From assembly GCA_025964775.1 (NCBI GenBank), contig JAOPYE010000040.1, positions 186,001 to 250,000 on the forward strand: DNA of 64,000 bases, given 5' to 3'. The notes under the pieces were generated by a model. The model was given only the letters and a program-made list of their open reading frames with translations, made no database searches and was not told the origin of the DNA. The DNA comes from Marmoricola sp. (GTDB taxonomy: Bacteria; Actinomycetota; Actinomycetes; Propionibacteriales; Nocardioidaceae). How positions within the stretch are numbered: the first letter of the stretch is position 1; each line of letters starts with the position of its first letter. Made by a program: the position numbers and the translations under genes. Of this stretch, positions 1-8,649 are shown piece by piece.

Positions 1-355
1 ATCGGCCCTGGTCTCCCACCCGAAGGTCGCCGAAGCTGCCGTCGTCGGGGCCAGCGACGAGATGACCGGCCAGAGCCCCGTCGCCTTCGTGATCCTGCGC
101 GAGGCAGCCGGCGACGGCGGCACCGACATCGTCAAGGAACTCCGCGACCACGTAGCCAAGGAGATCGGCGCCATCGCCAAACCCAGCAAGATCATGATCG
201 TCGCCGAGCTCCCCAAGACCCGCTCGGGCAAGATCATGCGCCGACTGCTCCGCGACGTCGCCGAACACCGCGACATCGGCGACGTCACCACCCTTGCCGA
301 CTCCACCGTCATGGACCTCATCGGCAAGGGGATGGCGACCAGCAGCCAGGACTGA
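1..355 (+). CDS. acs: Acetyl-CoA synthetase, C-terminal fragment (cut by window edge)
   Basis: Only the last ~117 codons are present, open from base 2 to the TGA at 353-355. The protein would activate acetate with ATP and CoA to acetyl-CoA in the cytoplasm. The visible part is the mobile C-terminal domain of the ANL (AMP-forming ligase) superfamily. It contains AVVGASDEMTGQSPVAFV and then PKTRSGKIMRR, which carries the lysine that closes over the adenylate and is regulated by acetylation in this family. The next gene starts 7 bases after the stop, so the two may be co-transcribed. I cannot see the N-terminal domain, so a propionyl- or other acyl-CoA synthetase remains possible. Confidence 0.85.
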   Translation, partial: SALVSHPKVAEAAVVGASDEMTGQSPVAFVILREAAGDGGTDIVKELRDHVAKEIGAIAKPSKIMIVAELPKTRSGKIMRRLLRDVAEHRDIGDVTTLADSTVMDLIGKGMATSSQD

Positions 356-362
356 GCAGCCC

Positions 363-1121
363 GTGCACAGTTTGATCCTCGTCCGACATGGACGGACCGA
401 CGCTGGTGATCGTGAGGAGTTCACCGGGTGGATCGACGAGCCTCTGAACGCGGCTGGCCACAAAGATGCTCACGAGGTAGGGATTCGATTGGCGGAGGCA
501 GACCTCCTGCCCGCCTGCGCACACACGTCGACTTTGAAGCGATCCCTGCAAACGTCGGATGCGATTCTGGCAGCTTGCGGTCGGGAGTCGGTGCCGCGCT
601 ATGCGTCGTGGGAGTTGAACGAGCGTCACTACGGCAGCCTCCAAGGGCGTTCGAAGCGTGAAGTCGCTGCTGAGTACGGCCCGAGTGGTTACCGATCTCT
701 TCGCCGGTCGTTCGACGTGACTCCTCCGCAAGTCAGCGCCGAACATGACCATTCTCCTCACGCCGTTGGAAGCAAGCTCAACCTGGCCCGACAATCGCCG
801 CGATCGGAAAGCCTCGCCGTAGTGCGCGACAGGGTTGAACATCATTGGTCCCAGGAACTCAGGCGTGGCATCCAGGAATTTACGAACGTCCTGGTCGTCG
901 GGCACAGTTCGAGTCTGCGGGTACTCATCATGATTCTGGAGGAGCTGGGCGCTGATGAGGTCGCCGAACTGGACGTGCCGAGGTGCTTTCCGCTGGTTTA
1001 CCGGTTTGACAACTGCCTGAGACTGCTGGGCCCGGGCTCCTATCTGGACCCGGCCAAGGCCGCGACAGCGGCCGCACGGGTGGCGCGAGAGGGCCTCGGG
1101 AGCCCTCCAGAGATCTCGTGA
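363..1121 (+). CDS. 2,3-BPG-dependent phosphoglycerate mutase-like histidine phosphatase
   Basis: A 252-residue protein of the histidine phosphatase superfamily, closest in layout to GpmA, which interconverts 3- and 2-phosphoglycerate. The start shows LVRHGRTD with the phospho-acceptor His9, then FTGWIDEPLNAAG and LNERHYGSLQG as in GpmA, and a late GHSSSLR supplying the second catalytic histidine. Divergence from GpmA is marked: the WN after the RHG motif is missing, and the segment after SFDVTPP is rewritten. It may therefore be a paralogue with another phosphomonoester substrate. GTG at 363 is chosen because homology begins exactly there. Base composition is less GC-rich than the acs fragment, suggesting it already belongs to the accessory region. 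Confidence 0.7.
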   Translation: MHSLILVRHGRTDAGDREEFTGWIDEPLNAAGHKDAHEVGIRLAEADLLPACAHTSTLKRSLQTSDAILAACGRESVPRYASWELNERHYGSLQGRSKREVAAEYGPSGYRSLRRSFDVTPPQVSAEHDHSPHAVGSKLNLARQSPRSESLAVVRDRVEHHWSQELRRGIQEFTNVLVVGHSSSLRVLIMILEELGADEVAELDVPRCFPLVYRFDNCLRLLGPGSYLDPAKAATAAARVAREGLGSPPEIS

Positions 1122-1212
1122 TCGCACGTCCAGCCGTCTGATCAGAGCGGTTCGCATCGGAATGGATCTCCGAAATCTTCGCCCGAGTTTGAATCAAGCC
1201 CATCTGAGGTTC

Positions 1213-1232
1213 GTTCTGGAGACACCCAGAAC
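1213..1232. promoter_or_regulatory. Palindrome in the leader of protease gene A
   Basis: GTTCTGG-agacac-CCAGAAC is a perfect 7-bp inverted repeat with a 6-base centre. It lies in the 273-base gap between the mutase-like gene and protease A, about 160 bases before the ATG at 1395. It could be a dimeric repressor operator or a hairpin; there is no T-tract, so a terminator is less likely. I saw no other clear element in this gap. Confidence 0.35.
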
Positions 1233-1394
1233 AAACACGCAGGTCAACTGTGCTCCCAGGCGCCGGGCGACCGGGCGAGCTCTGCTGTTTCTCACGTCCT
1301 TCTCACAACCTTGCCCAGGTCGCCGGATTTCACACGGAACGAGTTTGATCCCGGAAGCCAGGTCGGCCAGGGCGCCGTAAGGGAGACTCGGACT

Positions 1395-2303
1395 ATGGGA
1401 GTTTCTCTAGAGGTCGAAGGGCTGACCGTCGCATCAGGGACATCGGCTGACTTCACAGCATGGTCTGGCATGCAGGCCACCGTGATGCCGGTTGTGAGTC
1501 TCCAGGACGGCAGTCTCACCTGCTGGGGCAGCGCGGTTTGCGTTGGTAGCTCAGGATGGTTCATCACGGCCAAACACGTGATCGAAGACTTCCTCGAAGA
1601 ACATGGGCCGCGGGATGACGGCTCCACTGGCCTTTTCGTCTTGTGGGAATCGGACGAGCCGACCGGCGGTGGGCCTTCCAACTTCCTTGGTGCGCCGATG
1701 CCGGTTGCTTACGTCCACCCACATGGCAGCGCGGACCTCGCGACTCTAACTGTTCGTGTTCCTGAACAGGCCCCGGAGCTTCTCCGCGTCGCTCAATTGG
1801 CATTTCGGATGCCCCAACTCGGTGAACCTCTCGCCGTGTTCGGGTACAGCGCGATGAGCTTGTCTGGCCAGGTGCATCGCGACCAACCGTCCACAGTGGT
1901 ATACGAAAGAACCTTCACTGTCGGCGTTGGGCAGGTACTTGAACAGCAGCCGGATCGTCGCTCCTCAGGCGTTCGGGGTTGTCCCGGTGTCGTCACCGAC
2001 GCCCCCATCTACGCAGGCATGTCGGGAGGCCCGGTATTTGATGCGGATGGTGACGTCGTCGGGTTCGCCAGCAGCTCACACGGCCCGATCGAGTCGGACA
2101 GCACTTGGAACTCGTTCGTCGCGCTCGGTGCTCCTGCGCTTGAACTTTCATTCATGACACGGGCGAACGACGAGGATCCACTTGCAGAGCGAACCCTCGC
2201 GCACCTCGTGGCCGAGGACGCCGTCCTGACCTCCGCCGACGATACGTTCGACGTCGATGCTGGGACCGGCCGAGCGGTCTTTCGCACCTTAAGGACGCCC
2301 TAG
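1395..2303 (+). CDS. Trypsin-like serine protease A of a putative conflict cluster
   Basis: A 302-residue protein with a chymotrypsin-fold (trypsin_2 type) peptidase domain. The catalytic triad is readable: His61 in FITAKHVIEDF, Asp114 in GSADLATLTV and Ser210 in YAGMSGGPVFD. There is no signal peptide or membrane segment, so it should act in the cytoplasm, unusual for housekeeping trypsins but normal for proteases of bacterial immune cassettes. The C-terminal ~90 residues (WNSFV...ALELSF...TFDVDAGTGRAVF) are a tail shared with the paralogue at 7250-8164. ATG 1395 is chosen because, counted from it, motifs line up almost residue-for-residue with the paralogue and a GGGAG lies just upstream. 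It converges on the minus-strand operon 2415-7072. Substrate unknown. Confidence 0.8.
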   Translation: MGVSLEVEGLTVASGTSADFTAWSGMQATVMPVVSLQDGSLTCWGSAVCVGSSGWFITAKHVIEDFLEEHGPRDDGSTGLFVLWESDEPTGGGPSNFLGAPMPVAYVHPHGSADLATLTVRVPEQAPELLRVAQLAFRMPQLGEPLAVFGYSAMSLSGQVHRDQPSTVVYERTFTVGVGQVLEQQPDRRSSGVRGCPGVVTDAPIYAGMSGGPVFDADGDVVGFASSSHGPIESDSTWNSFVALGAPALELSFMTRANDEDPLAERTLAHLVAEDAVLTSADDTFDVDAGTGRAVFRTLRTP

Positions 2304-2414
2304 TGCCAGCGTCGCGTGGGCCTTAGTCGTCGGCTGTTCCGGAAAGCGCAGCATCCATATGCTTCTGGCGTTGGCTAAGACGACCGCTCATCCTCTGTCC
2401 TGAGGATGACGGCG

Positions 2415-3332
2415 CTACCTGAGGTCAGCGGGACCGTAGACGGGTGCCACGTATTGCGACACTTTGGATCTGGCAGCCTTCAGGTTCTCCTCGGCGAGCA
2501 CGGCCAGCCCGAGAGGGTTCTCTCGGAGCCCGATTGTGCCCAGGTTCAGTTCGTCGAAGGTCGACGTATCGAGAAACGCCGCATCAGCGTCGGGGCGATG
2601 ATGACGCGCCTCGCCGTCGAAAGACCTCACTCGATCGGCTGTCCCTTGGATATTCTGCCCGAGCGCATCGATCAGAACACAAAACGCATGGTCGCAGGAC
2701 AACATCGTCACCGCCACGAGGGCTTGGATACCGATTGGCGTAGCCGCATCAGCGAGTTCATCTCGGGTCGCTGCTCTCATCTTCTTGCCGAAACGCCGTG
2801 CAATCTGTGGACCGTCGAGCGACACGCGGGCTTGCCTTTGTACGGAGCCGTCAGGTGCTTTGTGCTCCGAACGACTCAAATCAGTGATGACATCTCCGGC
2901 GTGCTCGCTGACGTTGCGTAGGGCGCAGCTGAGTCGATAGCCGAAACTCGCATCGAACTCGGCATTCAAAGCCTGCTTGAACTTCACGTACGCGGGGTGT
3001 TCCTTTCCGAACTCCGTGGATAGCCAGGCGCAGGTGCGATCGTCGAAGGATCTGAAGGCCGAGAGCCAAGCCTTGAACGCGTTCTGCAGCCGGGCGCTCG
3101 CACGGTCGCGGTCTTGTCGAGATCCGGTTACGAAGGCGTCGCCGCGTTCTTGGAGATCGGCCTGCGCATGCACGAGACTCGCGAGTGGGCTTGCCGGCCC
3201 GACGTTGGCGAGCAGCGCCGCATCGCGTTTGCTCTGGCCTGACTCCTCGTCGGAGAGGTCGCGGAGGCGGTGCATCGTGATGCCCGGGCCGCGGGCATGG
3301 CCGTTCCACACAGCGGCCAGAGACTCGACCAT
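2415..3332 (-). CDS. Helical protein with HEPN-like RNxxxH motif, last gene of the NTPase operon
   Basis: A 305-residue, mostly helical soluble protein that I do not recognise as a named family. Residues 139-144 read RNVSEH inside YRLSCALRNVSEHAGDVI. This fits the Rx4-6H signature of HEPN ribonucleases, which cut RNA as toxins or immune effectors, but the motif is short and can arise by chance. The start is secure: CAGGAG sits eight bases before ATG 3332. It is transcribed after the NTPase (7072-4409) and SPGDT protein (4302-3469), with a 136-base gap, and converges with protease A. It may be an effector or adaptor of the cluster. An Abi-type protein of another fold is the main alternative. 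Confidence 0.6.
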   Translation of the reverse strand: MVESLAAVWNGHARGPGITMHRLRDLSDEESGQSKRDAALLANVGPASPLASLVHAQADLQERGDAFVTGSRQDRDRASARLQNAFKAWLSAFRSFDDRTCAWLSTEFGKEHPAYVKFKQALNAEFDASFGYRLSCALRNVSEHAGDVITDLSRSEHKAPDGSVQRQARVSLDGPQIARRFGKKMRAATRDELADAATPIGIQALVAVTMLSCDHAFCVLIDALGQNIQGTADRVRSFDGEARHHRPDADAAFLDTSTFDELNLGTIGLRENPLGLAVLAEENLKAARSKVSQYVAPVYGPADLR

Positions 3333-3468
3333 GTCGCTACTCCTGTACCGTCCGGGCCCTTGACGCTAAGCGCTAGATGTCGCCGACATCGGACGACATG
3401 CCGCTGGTGTCAGTTGACCCCGGTTCGGCGGTGCCCGCGGCTTGGCGGGCTTGCCGCATCGGTGCGGC

Positions 3469-4302
3469 TTAGAAGAGGCTGAGTGTTTGCTCGTCGGTGT
3501 AGGTGTTGCCGTCATCTTCTTGCCAGGTCATGGTCAGCCGAACGGAGCTGGCGACGCCCATGAACATGAGAGTCATGAAGGCGAAATCGTCGCCCGGTCG
3601 AAGATCGGGCTTGGTGTTCTCGAATAGTTCCGGCGCGTCGCCGTCCGTGAGGGGCGTCATCTCAAGCGTGACCCGCCGGGCGGTCGCGTCTCCAGTGTTG
3701 GTGAGGATGAGTCTGTAGTCGCTCGTACTTTGCTTTCGCATCACGGCTCGTAACGATGCGTGGGACGCCTCGCCTCTCGGAGCCGCTGTTGTCGGGAGGG
3801 TCATCGTCGCCAGGTCGTGTTCGATGGCTGCGTGCACCTGGTTTTGGAGGTCCTCGGCGGTCGCGAACGACCCGGTCAGTCCGTCCTTCTGCATCTCCTC
3901 GAGGAAGGTCCGTAGCTCCTCGACTTGTGCGGTGTTGACGTCCGAGGGCAGCGGAGCCGTCGAGCGGTACACGTGTACAGGCTTGCCTGCAGCGTGGGTC
4001 CGCTCGATCTCCTCCGCGGTTCCGGACCTGCTTCTTGGTGTAGCCCTGCCGAGGCGGGTATGGAAGATGCCTATGACGATGTCTGCGTTGTCGACGAGCT
4101 GGGCGTTGAGCTGACTCTGTCCATCGCCGCCCATGAGCGGGACGCCATCCACTTCCCAGCGTCGCGGCAGGAGAATGACGCCTGCGGTTTCGGATCGCAT
4201 GCCATTCCATCGGTGCAGAGCTGCTTCCACCGCATCGCGGTACGCGCTGGTATCGCCCGGCGAGGCGATGAACACGTTGAGCACGTTGGCGACGAAGACC
4301 AT
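3469..4302 (-). CDS. SPGDT (DUF4062/TIR-like) domain protein with C-terminal Ig-like domain
   Basis: A 277-residue soluble protein. Residues 1-~165 resemble the DUF4062/TIR-like Rossmann family: NVFIASPGDTSAYRDAV, then DNADIVIGIFHTRLGR, EEIERTHAAGKPVHVY and a helical LRTFLEEMQ segment. Such domains occur at the head of bacterial STAND and immune proteins, where they signal or degrade nucleotides. After a linker the last ~80 residues (LILTNTGDATARRVTLEM...LTMTWQEDDGN) look like an Ig-like beta sandwich, possibly a sensor or partner-binding module. ATG 4302 is preferred over an in-frame TTG two codons earlier; no good ribosome site is seen. It lies 106 bases after the NTPase and is probably co-transcribed with it. 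Confidence 0.65.
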   Translation of the reverse strand: MVFVANVLNVFIASPGDTSAYRDAVEAALHRWNGMRSETAGVILLPRRWEVDGVPLMGGDGQSQLNAQLVDNADIVIGIFHTRLGRATPRSRSGTAEEIERTHAAGKPVHVYRSTAPLPSDVNTAQVEELRTFLEEMQKDGLTGSFATAEDLQNQVHAAIEHDLATMTLPTTAAPRGEASHASLRAVMRKQSTSDYRLILTNTGDATARRVTLEMTPLTDGDAPELFENTKPDLRPGDDFAFMTLMFMGVASSVRLTMTWQEDDGNTYTDEQTLSLF

Positions 4303-4408
4303 GCGCAAATGCTAGGTCCACGAGTGCGTGTTTCGGTCGCTCGGTGGCCGTTTGGCAGTTCGTACCTGTAGCGCAGACAGCAGTGACGACCTGCGGCGTC
4401 AATGTGGC

Positions 4409-7072
4409 CTAACTGGGATTCTCGAGCACGGGTAGCGGACCCTGCTCGCTGTGCCCAACTAGGCCCGTCAGTCGCCAATGGGCCTCAATCTCGTCCAAGC
4501 CCCGCCGGTGCTTCTTTGTCAAGTCGTCGCCGAAATCTGACTCGATAATCGCGGCGGCCGAGGGATGTTCCTCCACCAGGCCCAGGAGTCGGTGCAGCAA
4601 CTTCCCATGGCCGATACCGATGTCGCCAGACCGGCGTGCGGTCACGAGCGCGCAAGCGACCGTCACGTCGAGTCCCTTCCATGGATACACCCGCGGCGCA
4701 GAGAGGTCGCCCAGGGAACCATTGACCTCGAAGTCGCGGAACATGTTGTCGCGCGTCTTGGACGCGAACGCGTCGCGTAATAGGTCGAGCGCTCCGCTTG
4801 TCGGTAACTCGACACCCCGGAAGACAAGCAGTGCCGCGCTGCGCACGGGGTCGCTTGCGTCACCGTGCTCCAACCAATGCTCTAACTGCTTAACGCACAA
4901 GGTGCGCCCAGCGGGCGGCAGAACGTTCCAGAGTTCGCTTGCGACGTAGTGAGCTGCTGTTGCCGATGACACTCCCGCGTAGAGCAGTCGATTTGCGGCT
5001 TCGAGGGCCAAGGGCTCCTCGAGTCGTCGAATGTAGGGGCCGAGGCGATAGGCGAGTTGGGCGTCGAACCAGCCCAAGGCGTAGCCGTCTGGGTACTCGC
5101 TGAAATGCCGTGCGACGAGGTCAGCGGCTGCCTGATGAGCCTCAGGAATCGTTCGAGTCGGGTTCTCGTCGATGTGGCCAGCCTTCACCATCGAGAGGAT
5201 CGAGCTGTAGCTCATCGCGCCTGGTGTGAGCCGGTGCACGTGCCAGCGACGGATACACGCCCAAGCGTGAATGTTGTGGTCGTCGCTGCACGACAAGTTC
5301 CGGATCTCGTGGAGGAAGTCAAGGCGCTTCCGAGCGTCTGCATCGCCTCCGTCGGCGTAGATCATGTCGCGGTCGGCGGACAGTGCTAACGCTGCACCCC
5401 ACACGTCCGTGGCTTGTTCGGCCTCGGCGGTGAGCCCTGCTTCCTCCGCCAGCTCGCGATACTCCCAGCACGCGCCCTTCGCGGTTTCTGCGATCTTGAG
5501 AGCCTCCGTTGACTCCGACGGGTACGCCCAACTGAGGACCATTCGGGCCTTCGTCAACGTGTTGGTGGCGAGCGTCGTGCGACTGAGACTCCGGTCGGCG
5601 AGTGCAAGGCTTCTGAAGTACTGGTACGTCATCTGGTCGCCGAAGATGTACACGGCAAGCCCGTCTTCACGCCCTTGAGTCGCGACAAGACCGATTGCAA
5701 CCGCTTCTTCGAGGAGTTCCTCTACGTCCTCGCCGAGCACCTCGTTGACACCGATATGGGTGAAACCGAACCCTAGAAGTGAGCCAGCGACCAGCGCCCG
5801 CCTCGAATCGACCGATACCTCTCCAGCGAGTGCAGCGACCTCGCCCTCCAAGTGCGTTGGCAGGTTGGTTTCAATCCATTTCGGGCTGAGGTCCTCAAGG
5901 TTCGATAGCAGGCTGATGCGCTGAATGTGGGCACGGACAAGGGCGAAGTTGTGACCCTCGAGATAGTGGTCCGTGCTTCGCGCAACAACCATGTTCCGGT
6001 TGCGGTCGGAGACCTCCGGCAGCAAAGAGCTCACGACAGCCGCGGCCTCACTCGTCGTCGCGAGGGGGAAGTCCTCGATGGTCGTGACCGGAAGGTCGCG
6101 CGCTTCAGACACTTCTTTGCACCAGCTTGCAAGGTGCGTCGGTTCAGGTCTGTCTGTGATCTGCTTGCGGCCGAATGGACCAAGGAACGATTGGCCGGCA
6201 GTAGTCGTGTCCTCGATGAGAACAACGGTGATTGGAAACGCGGGAGGCATCCCAAGGCCCCTGAGGGCTCTCTGAGCCGAGTCCGGGAGGTGTGTCGCCG
6301 GGAGTAACTCCTCCGGGTTCGCCGTCAGGACCTGCTCAAGCTGCTCTTGCTCTGCGGCCGAAAGGTTGTTCGCCTGGTCAACCACCATCATCAACGGCGG
6401 AATGGCCGGCAACTCCGTACTTGGATTCGCAAGCCGCGCGACGGCTAACGCCAACAGAAGGTCAGAAGCCAGGTTGGGCCGCAATTCGGCCGCCAATTCC
6501 GATGCGACCGACTCCGAGTCGGTTGACCTCATCCGCAGACTTTCTCGCCCCGCTCTCGCGAACGCCGCCCCTGCACCGAAGAACGGAATGCGGTCGAGAC
6601 CGACCGTGAGGGTCGTCTTCGCGACAAGCTTCCACCAGTCTTCCGCACTGACTCCCAGGTGCTCAGCGGCGGGTTCCTCGCCAGACAGCAACTCGGTCGC
6701 ATTCCGTCGCAGACTGCCGAGCATGTCGTTGGGTGCGTCTGGCACGGCGCTCATGGCGGTCCACCACCAACCCATGGACGTGCCAATGAGGTCGGTAGGC
6801 ATAGCCAGACGTGACCTCGACAGTCGCCAGTCGGATTCAATCGTCCACGGCAGAACTGCCAGGGGGCTCTCTGGGGCCAAGGATGCCGAAACCATCGAGC
6901 CGAGAAGTTGCTGGACCACGTACGTCTTACCTCGGTGCTCAGGACCGGACAAGCGAACGATCTGCGGGCCCGGCCGTTCTAAGAACAGTCGCGAAAGTCG
7001 ACTGACAGCGGCGTGCTGGGCTGCGGTCAGGGTCTCCGCTCCAGTTGGCTGACTGCTCGACAGATCACTCAT
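4409..7072 (-). CDS. Large STAND-like NTPase, core of the putative conflict cluster
   Basis: An 887-residue protein. Residues 43-50 (GPEHRGKT) form a Walker A P-loop and 226-232 (PLMMVVD) a Walker B strand. A second strand follows (ITVVLIEDT), then a winged-helix-like stretch around residues 430-500 (GVNEVL..DVEELLEEAVAIGLVATQ..GLAVYIFGDQMTYQY). This matches the NTPase plus winged-helix order of STAND/AAA signalling ATPases. The last ~380 residues are helical, with no obvious enzymatic motif, and could be the ligand-sensing region. There is no N-terminal effector domain, so the effector is probably one of the neighbours. ATG 7072 faces away from protease B; the intervening ~180 bases must hold both promoters. 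Assignment to STAND rather than another AAA class is by layout only. Confidence 0.7.
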   Translation of the reverse strand: MSDLSSSQPTGAETLTAAQHAAVSRLSRLFLERPGPQIVRLSGPEHRGKTYVVQQLLGSMVSASLAPESPLAVLPWTIESDWRLSRSRLAMPTDLIGTSMGWWWTAMSAVPDAPNDMLGSLRRNATELLSGEEPAAEHLGVSAEDWWKLVAKTTLTVGLDRIPFFGAGAAFARAGRESLRMRSTDSESVASELAAELRPNLASDLLLALAVARLANPSTELPAIPPLMMVVDQANNLSAAEQEQLEQVLTANPEELLPATHLPDSAQRALRGLGMPPAFPITVVLIEDTTTAGQSFLGPFGRKQITDRPEPTHLASWCKEVSEARDLPVTTIEDFPLATTSEAAAVVSSLLPEVSDRNRNMVVARSTDHYLEGHNFALVRAHIQRISLLSNLEDLSPKWIETNLPTHLEGEVAALAGEVSVDSRRALVAGSLLGFGFTHIGVNEVLGEDVEELLEEAVAIGLVATQGREDGLAVYIFGDQMTYQYFRSLALADRSLSRTTLATNTLTKARMVLSWAYPSESTEALKIAETAKGACWEYRELAEEAGLTAEAEQATDVWGAALALSADRDMIYADGGDADARKRLDFLHEIRNLSCSDDHNIHAWACIRRWHVHRLTPGAMSYSSILSMVKAGHIDENPTRTIPEAHQAAADLVARHFSEYPDGYALGWFDAQLAYRLGPYIRRLEEPLALEAANRLLYAGVSSATAAHYVASELWNVLPPAGRTLCVKQLEHWLEHGDASDPVRSAALLVFRGVELPTSGALDLLRDAFASKTRDNMFRDFEVNGSLGDLSAPRVYPWKGLDVTVACALVTARRSGDIGIGHGKLLHRLLGLVEEHPSAAAIIESDFGDDLTKKHRRGLDEIEAHWRLTGLVGHSEQGPLPVLENPS

Positions 7073-7249
7073 GGCGAAACTGACCGTACAGTCGAGATCG
7101 CGCGTCGTGTGCGTTCTTCGAACTGCTCGCAGCTAGATCAAGAACCGGCTCACCGACTCGACGACCCGAGCAGGCTCGGAGCGCCCTGGCGAGGTCGCGT
7201 CAATCTGGTCAGACAGCACGGCGACGAATACGCAGGCGATGATGTCCGG

Positions 7250-8164
7250 GTGGAGTACTTCTACGCGCACGGCCAGTCTGAGGTCCATCCTGGGGAGCTG
7301 CTGACTTTTGAAAGCTACCACCCTCTGCAGCGGTCAGTCGTACCCCTCTTCGCCAGGGTCGGCGACCGAATGAAGGGGATCGGCACCGCCGTGTGCGTTG
7401 CACTCGATTGCTTCGTCACCGCGCGCCATGTGGTGGCGCGATACGACAACGGGTTGCCACCTGAACTCGAGATTCCTTTCGACATGTGCATCTACGTCGA
7501 GACTGGCCAAAGGGCATCGTCGGATCCGGAGTCGATGGTCGGCGGGTTGCTCGACGTGACTTGGACCAACGCTCATTCAGAGACCGACGTCGCGACTCTG
7601 ACCGTGAAGCTGAATGCAACGGCCGAGAAATGGTTGCGACCTGTCACGCTCGCGCTGCGCATGCCTCACGTTGATGAGCCAGTGGCTGCATTCGGATACG
7701 ACCACCTCCAAGCGGACGGTGACCTGAGTGGGGCGCCAGAGGACGTGGTTCTCACAATCGAGCGGAACCTCACAGTCGGAGTCGGCACAGTCCTCGAGCA
7801 TCAACTTGAGCGCCGCCTATCAGGCGGACTCCATCGAACCTCACCGGGCTTCCGCACCAATACACCTACTCGATCTGGAATGTCGGGCGGCCCGGTATTC
7901 GATGTCAACGATCAGGTGATCGGATTCAATTCCGGTTCGACTGAACCCTCTGGCGATCATCCCGTCTGGGACTCGTTCGTAGCGGGCACCGCATCCGCGC
8001 TCGAACTGTCCTTCCGCCTTCCGCCCGGAACACAAGACGCTGAGGAGATTCAGATGATTGAGCTGGCCCGTCGAGGCGTTATCAGATGCGAGCCATATGA
8101 GACGTACGACGTGGACCCGGCTACCCGATCCGCTCGCTACCTTGATCCGGGTCCCCTGCCGTAG
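7250..8164 (+). CDS. Trypsin-like serine protease B, paralogue of protease A
   Basis: A 304-residue cytoplasmic trypsin-like peptidase. The triad is His60 (CFVTARHVV), Asp113 (HSETDVATLTV) and Ser212 (RSGMSGGPVFD). It is clearly a paralogue of the protease at 1395-2303: AVCV falls at residues 47-50 in both and the R-M-P of LALRMP/LAFRMP at residues 138-140 in both; both also share GVGTVLEHQ/GVGQVLEQQ and the tail ALELSF...TYDVD. That register is why GTG 7250 is chosen, although the frame is open back to 7013, inside the divergent NTPase gene (GTG 7109 is another option). No Shine-Dalgarno sequence is obvious. Two related proteases bracketing one NTPase operon suggest different targets or regulators. 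Confidence 0.75.
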   Translation: MEYFYAHGQSEVHPGELLTFESYHPLQRSVVPLFARVGDRMKGIGTAVCVALDCFVTARHVVARYDNGLPPELEIPFDMCIYVETGQRASSDPESMVGGLLDVTWTNAHSETDVATLTVKLNATAEKWLRPVTLALRMPHVDEPVAAFGYDHLQADGDLSGAPEDVVLTIERNLTVGVGTVLEHQLERRLSGGLHRTSPGFRTNTPTRSGMSGGPVFDVNDQVIGFNSGSTEPSGDHPVWDSFVAGTASALELSFRLPPGTQDAEEIQMIELARRGVIRCEPYETYDVDPATRSARYLDPGPLP

Positions 8165-8333
8165 CCGACCGAACAACGAAATAGGTTGTGCGCCGGCCAT
8201 AGTGTTCTGTCGGGTCGTGTGCGTCATTTGGCGGTTACAGGATTTCTGCTCACAACCACCAGTCGCCCGGGTCGCGTGAAGTGGAACGGACCCGAGGAAG
8301 ATGGCGCCAAGGCAGACAGGGCGGAGGAATGTC

Positions 8334-8591
8334 ATGAGTCACCGAGGCAAGAAGCCGGCAAAAGTCGTCATCAAAGAGACTCACGAGCCAGAGGTGCCGT
8401 TCAACTGGCCGGACGGCCATGTTGCTGTGGCGCTGACGGATGAGGCCCAGGGTGAGTGCATCGAAATCACGATCCATGGAGTGCGGCACTACCTGCACTC
8501 AAGCACCGCACGTGAACTCAGCATTCGCCTTATTGCACGCATCGACGAATGGAATTCCGTCGCGGTGGCCGCTGGCTACCCGCCCGTATAG
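8334..8591 (+). CDS. Small hypothetical protein, 85 residues
   Basis: I do not recognise a family. The start is well supported: GGAGG lies seven to eight bases before ATG 8334. The protein begins basic (SHRGKKPAKVVIKE) and then has an alternating pattern (HVAVALTDEAQGECIEITIHGVRHYLHSSTAREL) suggesting a small beta-rich domain followed by a helix. No signal peptide or membrane segment is seen. It stands alone, 170 bases after protease B and convergent with the XRE gene. A role linked to either the protease cluster or the integrated element cannot be decided. Confidence 0.6.
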   Translation: MSHRGKKPAKVVIKETHEPEVPFNWPDGHVAVALTDEAQGECIEITIHGVRHYLHSSTARELSIRLIARIDEWNSVAVAAGYPPV

Positions 8592-8649
8592 GCAATCTCC
8601 GACCCGTCCTATCGTGCCTGATGTCGCTCAGACGACGCGATTGCGGGCA

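Noticed and set aside
1188-1219. TTTGAATCA...AGGTTCG resembling the tRNA-Gln fragment at 15165-15211, as a possible left attachment site
   Set aside because: Only the 9-mer and 7-mer match, the spacing differs by three bases and no T-arm forms; real att copies are identical over the tRNA end.
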